The notes under the pieces: model-generated
Database searches by the model: none
What the model saw: the letters and a program-made list of their open reading frames with translations, nothing else
What the model was told of the DNA's origin: nothing
Source: DATJLY01 sp963773665
Lineage (GTDB): Bacteria > Pseudomonadota > Alphaproteobacteria > ATCC43930 > CGMCC-115725
Length of the DNA stretch: 64,000 nucleotides
Reading direction: 5' to 3'
Assembly (NCBI GenBank): GCA_963773665.1
Contig: CAVZBZ010000002.1
Span: 310,001-374,000, forward strand
Made by a program: the position numbers and the translations under genes
Part shown: piece by piece, positions 57,055-64,000 of the stretch
How the letters are laid out: each line of letters begins with the position of its first letter
Numbering within the stretch: the first letter of the stretch is position 1

Positions 57055-58254
57055 GTGTCCCGGCGGCCCGAAACAATCGTCCCTCCGAACGCGCGCGAGC
57101 CGCTCCTTATCGCCGTCCTCGCGTGCGGGCTGGCCGGATTTTATGGCTGGGCGCTTTTCGCGCTGAGCTTTTCCCACGATGGCCTCATCGGCCCGCGTTA
57201 CAACGCGCCCGGCGTCGATTTCATGGTGTTCTGGCAGGCGGCGCGTGCGGCGCTTTCGGGCAACCTCGCGCTTTTGGCGGACGGCGCGCGCTTCACCGCC
57301 GCGCTCAACGCCGAATTCGCGCACTGGCTCACCGGACCCTTGCCGCTCCACCCTTGGGTCTATCCGCCGCATTTTCTGCTTCTGCTGCTGCCGTTCGGGG
57401 TGCCGGATTTTTGGGCCTCCTACGGTTTCTTTGTCGTCGCGACCTTTGCGCTCGCCATCGTTGCGCTGTTGGCGTTCGAGCGCGGCCTGCGGTCCCGCAT
57501 CCTGTTCGGTGCGCTCGTCCTGTCGCCCGCCTCGGCGATCACGGCAATCGCCGGGCAGAACGCGTTTCTCTCGGCGGCGCTCATCGTCGGCGGCATGCGG
57601 CTGGCGGCGGCGCGGCCCGTGCTGGGCGGCGCGGTCCTCGGAGTCCTGACGGTAAAGCCGCAGCTCTTTCTCATGGTGCCGGTGGCGCTCGTCGCCGCGC
57701 GGCAATGGCGTGCCCTTTCGGCCGCAGTCGTCGCCGCCGCAACTCTCGTCGCGGCAAGCGCCGCCCTCTTCGGCGCGGCGCTCTGGCAGCAATGGTTTGC
57801 CGCGATGCTCGATCCCGCGAACGAGATTCACCGCGGCTGGACCGCCCTCAGCCTCATGTGGGGCGAGAGCGTCTATACCGATGCGGTCCTGCTCGGCGCG
57901 AAGCCGCTTGCAGCCGCAGCGGTGCAGGGAGCCGCGCTCCTCATAGCATCGGCAAGCGTCGCCCACGCTTACGCAAAGCGCCGCGCAGGCGATCTTGCGC
58001 TTGCCGTGCTGCTCGCGGCGAGCGTACTCGCTGCGCCGCACGTCGCCACCTACGACATGGTGCTCCTGGCCATCGCCGCGGGCCTCTTTTTCGCGCACGC
58101 GCTCGAGCGCGGCTTGCGCCCGTTCGACCTGCCGCTCGCGTTGGCGCTGTGGCTCGTGCCGCTCTACGGCGCGCCGATCGCGTCGCCTCTGGGCTTCGCC
58201 GCGCCGCTCGTGGTGCTGATGTTCCTCGCGCGGATGCTCGTTCAGCCGCCGTAG
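57055..58254 (+). CDS. GT87-type glycosyltransferase-like membrane protein, third copy
   Basis: It is a paralogue of the 9699-10901 gene with shared HDG-x-IGPRYN-x-PG-x-DFMV, PLPLHPWVYPPHFLLLLLPF, IAGQNAFLSAALIVGG and VKPQLFLMVPVALVAARQW. About ten helices. GTG at 57055 gives an N-terminus matching the paralogue; the ATG at 57007 overlaps the hydratase start and is less likely. The 3' end overlaps the flavin-reductase gene by 13 nt. Confidence 0.82.
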   Translation: MSRRPETIVPPNAREPLLIAVLACGLAGFYGWALFALSFSHDGLIGPRYNAPGVDFMVFWQAARAALSGNLALLADGARFTAALNAEFAHWLTGPLPLHPWVYPPHFLLLLLPFGVPDFWASYGFFVVATFALAIVALLAFERGLRSRILFGALVLSPASAITAIAGQNAFLSAALIVGGMRLAAARPVLGGAVLGVLTVKPQLFLMVPVALVAARQWRALSAAVVAAATLVAASAALFGAALWQQWFAAMLDPANEIHRGWTALSLMWGESVYTDAVLLGAKPLAAAAVQGAALLIASASVAHAYAKRRAGDLALAVLLAASVLAAPHVATYDMVLLAIAAGLFFAHALERGLRPFDLPLALALWLVPLYGAPIASPLGFAAPLVVLMFLARMLVQPP

Positions 58255-58745
58255 AACACGTTGTCGCCCAGATCCTTCATCTCGAGGATCGCCGCATCCG
58301 GGCGGCCGGCGGGGGGCTTCTGCACATGCGCCTCGGTCACTTCCGCAACGACGACGTGGTGATCGCCTTCCTCGACGATGTGCTTCACCTTGCATTCGAC
58401 CGCGGCGACGGCGGCGGCGAGGAGCGGCGCGCCGTTGGCGCCCTTCTTGAATTCCTGGCCGGAGAGCTTGCCGTCCTTGAGCTCGGCCGGCTTGAAGAAG
58501 GTGAACGCCATCCCCTTGCCGTCCTTGCCCAGCATGTTGAGGGCGAAATTCTTCGCATCGCGGACGATCTTGTAGGCGCCGCTGTCGGTCTTGACGCCGA
58601 CCACGACGAGCGGCGGGTTGAAGGCCGACTGCGTCACCCAGTTGACGGTCGCCGCGGCGACGCCGCCCTTGCCGTCATCGGCGGTGAGCACGTAGATGCC
58701 GTAAGGGATCATGCGAAGCGCGGTCTTTTTCGCGTCGGCGTTCAT
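58242..58745 (-). CDS. Flavin reductase-like (FMN-binding split barrel) protein
   Basis: The 167-residue protein begins KTALRMIPYGIYVLTADDGK, then AAATVNWVTQSAFNPPLVVV and YKIVRDAKNFALNMLGKDGK, the standard flavin-reductase split-barrel pattern. It reduces FMN with NAD(P)H, or serves as an FMN-bound redox protein. The gap of 9 bp from the dioxygenase gene suggests co-transcription, with the dioxygenase first. Confidence 0.9.
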   Translation of the reverse strand: MNADAKKTALRMIPYGIYVLTADDGKGGVAAATVNWVTQSAFNPPLVVVGVKTDSGAYKIVRDAKNFALNMLGKDGKGMAFTFFKPAELKDGKLSGQEFKKGANGAPLLAAAVAAVECKVKHIVEEGDHHVVVAEVTEAHVQKPPAGRPDAAILEMKDLGDNVFYGG

Positions 58746-58754
58746 TGTCGTCTC

Positions 58755-59300
58755 CTAGTGTGATTGGGCCCACGGATCGACCGTGGTCGGGTCGGGCAGC
58801 ACGGCGCCGCAGCTCTTGCAGGTGCGAAGATCGAGGTTGGCGTTGAAGGCGGAAATCTCGTCCTTGAGGCCGCGCTCGATGTCGTCGCACCAGAACCGGA
58901 CCTCGTGCAGCCGGTTGCTGCAGGAAGGACAGAACCAGGCGATGCCGTCGAGCTCGTCCTTCGCGCGCGGCCGCTCGACCACGAGGCCGATCGTACCCGG
59001 CGGGCGGCGCGGCGAGTGATAGACGTCCTTCGGGAGAATAAATACCTCGCCCTCTTCGATGCGGATGCGGCGCTCGCGCCCGCCCTCGATCACGTGCACG
59101 AAGATATGGCCTTTGAGCTGGTAGAAAATCTCGTCGAACGGGTCGATGTGGAAATCGTTGCGCGCGTTCGGGCCCTTGATGATCTGAAAGATGAAGTCGG
59201 AGCCCTTGAACACCTCCTTGTTGCCGATGGCGCCCAGCGATTTCGGCAGATTGGCCTCGATCCAGCCACCGAGGCTGAAGGGGAGCGCGAGCGTCGTCAT
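58755..59300 (-). CDS. nbaC: 3-hydroxyanthranilate 3,4-dioxygenase
   Basis: The 181-residue cupin has Fe ligands H51, E57 and H95 (DFHIDPFDEIFYQLKG, VYHSPRRPPG). The substrate-contact arginines R47 and R99 are present. A C-terminal rubredoxin-like site is formed by C124-x2-C127 and C161-x2-C164, typical of the bacterial enzyme. It opens the ring of 3-hydroxyanthranilate to the aminocarboxymuconate semialdehyde. No other kynurenine-pathway gene is adjacent. Confidence 0.93.
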   Translation of the reverse strand: MTTLALPFSLGGWIEANLPKSLGAIGNKEVFKGSDFIFQIIKGPNARNDFHIDPFDEIFYQLKGHIFVHVIEGGRERRIRIEEGEVFILPKDVYHSPRRPPGTIGLVVERPRAKDELDGIAWFCPSCSNRLHEVRFWCDDIERGLKDEISAFNANLDLRTCKSCGAVLPDPTTVDPWAQSH

Positions 59301-59359
59301 CCAATCCTCCCGTGCGGACCGCCGCAGTTTTGCCCGCGCCCGCGGCCCGGCGCAATGGG

Positions 59360-60766
59360 TTAGGGAATCGCGTACACCGTCAGCGCGTCGGCGATGCCGC
59401 GGAGCGCCGCCTGCTGCGCCTCCGGCTTCAGCCCGCCTGCGTCGAGGAGCAGCGCCGTCTCCTTGTTCTCGACGACCGGCCCGGTCGCGAGGATCGCGTG
59501 CGAGGCGGCGAGGCCCTGGACGCGCGCGGCGATGTTGACGGTCTGGCCGAAATAATCCTGGCGGTCGTTGAGCACGACGGCAAGGCACGGCCCTTCGTGG
59601 ATGCCGATCTTGAGCAGCAGGTCCGCGACATTGTGCCGGGCGGCAAGCTCGTGCATCGCCTCGCGCATGCGCAAGGCCGCGGCGACGGCGCGGTCGGGCG
59701 TCGGGAATGTCGCCATCACGGCGTCGCCGATGGTCTTCACCACCGCGCCCGCCTCGGACGCCACGATCTCGTGCAGGATGTGGAAATGCGCCTGCACCAG
59801 ATCATAGGCGACGAGATCGCCGACGCGCTCGTACAGCTCGGTCGAGCCGCGCAGGTCGGTGAAGAGAAAGGTAAGGCTCGTGATCTTGAGCCGCTGCGTG
59901 ATGTCGAGCGTATCGGTGCGGTAGATGTCGCGGAATGTCTGGTTGGTGAGAAGGCGCTTGGCCGTCAGGAACGGGCGGCGCCGGCCGAGCAAATCGTGCA
60001 GCGCATCGCCCGCGATCCACACGCCCGGCAGCACGCGCCGCTGCAGGCGGTTCTCGAGCGAAATCCGCAGCGGGCCCGGGCGCATCGGCACGGTCTCGTT
60101 CGGCGTGTGGGTCTCGTTGAACACCATCGCCAGCGTCTGGCGCTCGCGCGTCGGCTCGCCCTGGACGTCGAGGAACTGCGTCGCGTGCGTCACCGGATCG
60201 AACACGATCAGGAATTCGGCCGGAAGATGCAGCGCCAGAACGGCGCGCTCGCCGGCCGGAAGCTCGATCGATTCGAGGGTGATTTCCTCGAACACCTTGT
60301 CGAGCTCTTCCGGCAGGTCGATGCCCGAGCCCCAGAAAATCTGCCGGAAATATTCCGGCGGCGGCAAATCGTCGGGACTGTGCGCGGCGATGCGCCGGAC
60401 GCGCGGGCTCACGGTGAACGTCACCTCGACCATTTCGTCGAGCGTCGGCTCGTAATCGCGGGCGCAGAGCGCGCAGTTATAGGCGCTGTGGTCGACGGTC
60501 CGGAGTGTGGCGCCCGATTCGAGCACGCCGCCGCAGCCGGGACAGAGCACGTTCCACGACAGCTCGAACAGGCCGAGCCTGGCCGCGTGCAGGAACGCGG
60601 CGATGACGCGCTCCTCGTTGAGCCCGTGCTGTGCGGCGAAGACGAGCGCGTTGATCCGGCCGAGCTCGCGCTCGGGCGCCTCGGCCACCGCGCGCTCGAT
60701 CGCGGCCGCCGCATCGGGATCGGTGGACTGCCGCAGGGCCGAGAACTGGGTCGTGGTTTCGTTCAT
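59360..60766 (-). CDS. Adenylate/guanylate cyclase domain protein with DUF5939-like N-terminus
   Basis: The 468-residue protein has an N-terminal domain with CPGC and CALC zinc-knuckle cysteines (about residues 74-103; DUF5939 style). The class III cyclase domain (about 290-468) has the metal Asp in FLFTDLRGSTELYERVGDLV and the second in KTIGDAVMATFPTPDRAVAA. The transition-state residues lie in GQTVNIAARVQGLA. It makes cyclic nucleotides; adenine or guanine preference is not certain. No membrane segment is visible. Confidence 0.9.
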   Translation of the reverse strand: MNETTTQFSALRQSTDPDAAAAIERAVAEAPERELGRINALVFAAQHGLNEERVIAAFLHAARLGLFELSWNVLCPGCGGVLESGATLRTVDHSAYNCALCARDYEPTLDEMVEVTFTVSPRVRRIAAHSPDDLPPPEYFRQIFWGSGIDLPEELDKVFEEITLESIELPAGERAVLALHLPAEFLIVFDPVTHATQFLDVQGEPTRERQTLAMVFNETHTPNETVPMRPGPLRISLENRLQRRVLPGVWIAGDALHDLLGRRRPFLTAKRLLTNQTFRDIYRTDTLDITQRLKITSLTFLFTDLRGSTELYERVGDLVAYDLVQAHFHILHEIVASEAGAVVKTIGDAVMATFPTPDRAVAAALRMREAMHELAARHNVADLLLKIGIHEGPCLAVVLNDRQDYFGQTVNIAARVQGLAASHAILATGPVVENKETALLLDAGGLKPEAQQAALRGIADALTVYAIP

Positions 60767-60875
60767 GGCGGTGGCGCCTCCACGGCCAGTATAGGCGATC
60801 CGAAAAATGACGCATGCGGAACCGGGGAAAACCCGCAAGCGTTGCGGTTGCGCGGGATGGGGCGGGGAGGGATCG

Positions 60876-61289
60876 ATGCGAAGGGGGCTTGCGGCGCTTG
60901 TCTTGGCGGCGGCGCTTGCCGCGTGCCAGTCCGTGCCGATGCCGCCGCCGCCCATACCGGCGGCCAATCCGCTGCACTATGTCGAGGTCGGAGTCGCCTC
61001 ATGGTACGGGCCGGGCTTCGCCCGGAAGCGCACTGCCGACGGCGAGCGCTTCGATGCGAACGGCCTCACCGCCGCGCATCGCTCTCTGCCGCTCAACAGC
61101 ATCGTCCGCGTGACCAATCTCGAGAACGGCCGCAGCATCGTCGTGCGCATCAACGACCGCGGCCCCTATCGCGCCGGCCGCATCCTCGATCTTTCGCCCA
61201 AGGCGGCGCGCGCGCTCGGCATGAAGGAGGACGGGCTCGCGCGCGTGCGCCTCGAGGCGATCCCCACCGCCGAGGCGCGCTCGATGTAG
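60876..61289 (+). CDS. rlpA: RlpA-like lipoprotein (septal ring lytic transglycosylase family)
   Basis: The 137-residue protein has a lipoprotein signal ending in LAAALAAC (C17), then the double-psi barrel: VGVASWYGPGFARKRTADGE, HRSLPLNSIVRVTNLENGRS and VRINDRGPYRAGRILDLSPK. These carry the catalytic E and D of RlpA. There is no SPOR domain at the C-terminus, so it is a short form. GGGGAGGG is just upstream of the ATG. Confidence 0.92.
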   Translation: MRRGLAALVLAAALAACQSVPMPPPPIPAANPLHYVEVGVASWYGPGFARKRTADGERFDANGLTAAHRSLPLNSIVRVTNLENGRSIVVRINDRGPYRAGRILDLSPKAARALGMKEDGLARVRLEAIPTAEARSM

Positions 61290-61354
61290 CGGCCGGGCGT
61301 ATTGCGCAATGTCGGGCGCCGGCCCACGATGACTCACCCATCGGGAGAGGGTCG

Positions 61355-62542
61355 ATGAAGAACAGCGCAACGAAAATCCGCGTGTCGCATTGCGGCCGGC
61401 TGCCGGCGCCGCCGGGTTTCGAGGACATGCCGCGCCGGCTTGCGACGGGCGAGGTGCAGGACGCCGAGGTGACGCAGACGGTCGTGCCCGTCGTCGCCGA
61501 CATCGTGAAGCGCCAGGCGCAAATCGGCATCGACTGCCTCGGCGACGGCGAGTTCTGGTCGACCCTTGCCTACAAATGGTACGGCCAGCAGATGTCCGGG
61601 CTGAGCACGCGTCCCTTGAAGCCGGGCGAAGTGGCGGCGATGCGCGAATCGACGCGCGAGCGCGACCTGTTCCGCACGCTCTATGCCGACATGGACCGGG
61701 CCGGCACGATCGCCTGCATCCCCGGCGAGCGGCCGATTCCGCCGGCGCGCGAGCGCGTCGTCGTGAGCGGACCGGTCAAGACCGCGGGGATCGAAGCGAC
61801 GCGGCGCCAGCTCGACTGTTTTCGGGCGGCGATCGCGCGCTCGGGCGTTGCCGTGGACGAGGCCTTCGTGCCGGCGCTGGCGCCGGGCTGGCTCGATCAC
61901 TTCATCTACAACGAGTACTACAAGACCGACGAGGAATTCGTCTATGCGCTGGCCGATGCGATGAGCGACAAATACCGCGCCATCGCCGATGCCGGCTTCG
62001 TCCTGCAGCTCGACGATCCCGGCATCGCGACCTCGTGGGACATGTTGAAGCCGGAGCCGAGCATCGCGGACTATCGCAGATACGCTGCGCTCAGGATCGA
62101 GGCGCTGAACCATGCCTTGAAAGGCATTCCCGCGGAGAAGGTGCGCTATCACTTCTGCTGGGGCAGCTGGCACGGCGCGCACGTCAACGACATTCCGCTG
62201 CGCCACATCATCGATCTTGCGCTTGGCGTCCATGCCCAGACGATCTCGTTCGAGGCCGCCAACGTGCGGCACGAGCACGAGATCGAAGTCTGGAAGGAGG
62301 CGAAGCTCGCGCCCGGCCGGATGCTGATGCCGGGCGTCATCGCTCATGCCACCAACATCGTCGAGCATCCCGAGCTGGTGGCGCGCCGCCTCGTCCAATA
62401 CGCCGCTTTCGCCGGGCGCGAGAACGTCATCGCCGGTGCCGATTGCGGCATGGGCGGCCGGGTCCATGCCGCAATCGGCTGGGCCAAGCTCGGCGCGCTC
62501 GCCGAGGGCGCGGCGATCGCGACCAAGAAGCTGTGGCCTTGA
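61355..62542 (+). CDS. Cobalamin-independent methionine synthase (MetE)-like C-terminal domain protein
   Basis: The 395-residue protein is a single TIM barrel of the MetE C-terminal kind. The zinc ligands are H-x-C in VRYHFCWGSWHG and C in IAGADCGMGG, as in MetE. The start is RVSHCGRLPAPPGFEDMPRR. The N-terminal half of MetE is absent. Such stand-alone forms are often not methionine synthases but act on other methyl donors or degrade small molecules. The next gene, 62607, is a possible partner. Confidence 0.85.
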   Translation: MKNSATKIRVSHCGRLPAPPGFEDMPRRLATGEVQDAEVTQTVVPVVADIVKRQAQIGIDCLGDGEFWSTLAYKWYGQQMSGLSTRPLKPGEVAAMRESTRERDLFRTLYADMDRAGTIACIPGERPIPPARERVVVSGPVKTAGIEATRRQLDCFRAAIARSGVAVDEAFVPALAPGWLDHFIYNEYYKTDEEFVYALADAMSDKYRAIADAGFVLQLDDPGIATSWDMLKPEPSIADYRRYAALRIEALNHALKGIPAEKVRYHFCWGSWHGAHVNDIPLRHIIDLALGVHAQTISFEAANVRHEHEIEVWKEAKLAPGRMLMPGVIAHATNIVEHPELVARRLVQYAAFAGRENVIAGADCGMGGRVHAAIGWAKLGALAEGAAIATKKLWP

Positions 62543-62606
62543 GCCGTCTTGCCACACGCGCAAGCCGATGCAACTCTGAACCGCGGAATTCTCCAGGGAG
62601 GCCAGG

Positions 62607-63326
62607 ATGAGCGCCAAAAACGTCATGCAGCGCATGGACGAAGTGGTCGACGCTTATTGCAAGTCGAACCGCTACCAGCAGGAGGAGCTGACGCCGGGCC
62701 GCGCGCGCACCTTCGTGCGCCAGCACCGGCTCAACACGCGCCAGCGCAACTCGGTGCTGAAGCTGCGCGTCGCCACCAACTGCCCCGATTTCGAGACCCG
62801 CGTCAAAGTGCTGAAGGCGTGCAGCCAGGAAGTGATCGCCGACAACGAGTTCGCCGGCGGCAAGCCGCATTGGGGGATCATCGAGGAATTGGGCGTCACT
62901 ATCGGCATGAACGTCGATGACATCAGGAGCACGAAGCCGCTGTCCTCGACCGAGATCGCCTGGGCCGCGTGGGACGGGCTCATGTCGAGCAAGCACTGGC
63001 TCCTGGGCGTCGTCGGCAATTCCTGCGCCGAGCGCGCCAACGTGCCGGGCTATGGCACCGGGCTCGCGCGTGAGCACGGCAATTCCTACGTGCAGGGCAT
63101 GCGCTGGGAGAAGCTGTTCGGCCTCAAGGGCGAGCAGCTGCAATTCTTCGAGGTCCATTCGGTCGCCGACATCGACCACTCGAACCTCGCCTGGCACGCC
63201 TGCGCCGAGCACGCCGAGGCGCTCGGCATGGAGGACGAGGTGATCCACTGCCTCGAACTGAACCTCCGGGTGTGGCAGCTCTACTGGCACGGCATCTGCG
63301 ACGCCGGCGCCCAGCCCGGCGCCTGA
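62607..63326 (+). CDS. PqqC/TenA-fold iron-dependent redox enzyme family protein
   Basis: The 239-residue helical protein has the motif QLQFFEVHSVADIDHSNLAW (about 173-192), with E-x-x-H...D-x-x-H ligand candidates, and VATNCPDFETRVKVLKACSQ near the N-terminus. This is the heme-oxygenase-like fold of iron-containing redox enzymes (PqqC, CADD). The function is unknown. It lies 64 bp after the MetE-like gene and before recA. Confidence 0.75.
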   Translation: MSAKNVMQRMDEVVDAYCKSNRYQQEELTPGRARTFVRQHRLNTRQRNSVLKLRVATNCPDFETRVKVLKACSQEVIADNEFAGGKPHWGIIEELGVTIGMNVDDIRSTKPLSSTEIAWAAWDGLMSSKHWLLGVVGNSCAERANVPGYGTGLAREHGNSYVQGMRWEKLFGLKGEQLQFFEVHSVADIDHSNLAWHACAEHAEALGMEDEVIHCLELNLRVWQLYWHGICDAGAQPGA

Positions 63327-63363
63327 GCGCCGGCCACCCGCTCCCAATCCGGCGCGAACAGGA

Positions 63364-63407
63364 GAACAGAAAAAGAACTTGCGCGTTTGGAACAAAGCAG
63401 GTACGTT
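63364..63407 (+). promoter_or_regulatory. LexA box and promoter of recA
   Basis: GAAC-AGAAAAA-GAAC (63364-63378) is the complement form of the alphaproteobacterial LexA site. It abuts a -35-like TTGCGC (63379-63384, N17 spacer) and TACGTT (63402-63407). RecA starts at 63456 after AAGGAGGG. This matches SOS control. Confidence 0.75.
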
Positions 63408-63455
63408 GGCCGCATTGCAACGCCTTGGACCCTGTGAAATAAGGAGGGCTGGGTC

Positions 63456-64000
<545 letters not shown>

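Noticed and set aside
59312..61354. Long N-terminal extension of the MetE-like protein (1076-residue frame)
   Set aside because: It is antisense to the cyclase and overlaps RlpA in another frame; the barrel starts at 61355.

Overview
The window looks like a chromosome segment of a GC-rich alphaproteobacterium of the Rhizobiales/Hyphomicrobiales type. Evidence: direct-repeat LexA boxes (GTTC-N7-GTTC and its complement) in front of ssb and recA, gene order ssb-gyrA-coaD, recG facing sdhE-mfd, a GyrA with Ala instead of Ser at the main quinolone-contact position, and many 4-nt ATGA/GTGA gene overlaps. No rRNA or CRISPR array is visible. The window opens in the last codons of a class III cyclase and ends inside recA.

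Left chromosomal part (1-13.9 kb): an ACS-type MFS transporter, ssb, three 22-bp repeats on an exact 37-bp period, gyrA, coaD, small secreted or lipoprotein genes, a ParA / ribbon-helix-helix / PAS trio in one overlapping operon, two GT87-type membrane mannosyltransferase-like proteins, a methyltransferase with zinc ribbon, a DUF4118 membrane protein, an AhpD-like protein, and a decayed hicA next to a DUF1902 (HicB-like) gene.

Integrated element (13.92-30.32 kb): a 16.35-kb element sits in the 3' end of tRNA-Lys(UUU). It is bounded by 51-bp direct repeats and is visibly less GC-rich than its flanks. Gene order: tyrosine integrase, AlpA-like HTH protein, CHC2/Toprim primase-like protein, DUF3987 protein, a 14-codon rare-codon leader (LIR-LIR-LIR) inside a 132-nt imperfect inverted repeat, unknown small genes, a divergent putative regulator, a block of large polyvalent/virion-like proteins (one apparently split), Dam-type adenine methyltransferase, small unknown genes, a serine recombinase and an HNH-like protein. 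I see no capsid, portal, terminase or tail gene, so it resembles a phage satellite or cryptic island more than a complete prophage. The leader/inverted-repeat locus is the most unusual signal in the window.

Right chromosomal part (30.3-64 kb): sigma factor, lytic transglycosylase-like protein, type I secretion ABC + HlyD pair without substrate or TolC, a type III polyketide synthase with an ICMT-type methyltransferase, DUF502 protein, recG, an amidohydrolase, sdhE, mfd, a DsbA-family protein, a CoA-ligase / SDR / phosphotransferase / DUF6285 operon, a complete three-gene 2-oxoacid:acceptor oxidoreductase operon (FAD/Fe-S subunit, alpha, beta), VOC protein, enoyl-CoA hydratase, a third GT87 paralogue, flavin reductase, 3-hydroxyanthranilate dioxygenase, a cyclase, RlpA-like lipoprotein, a MetE-like protein, a PqqC/TenA-fold protein, and recA.
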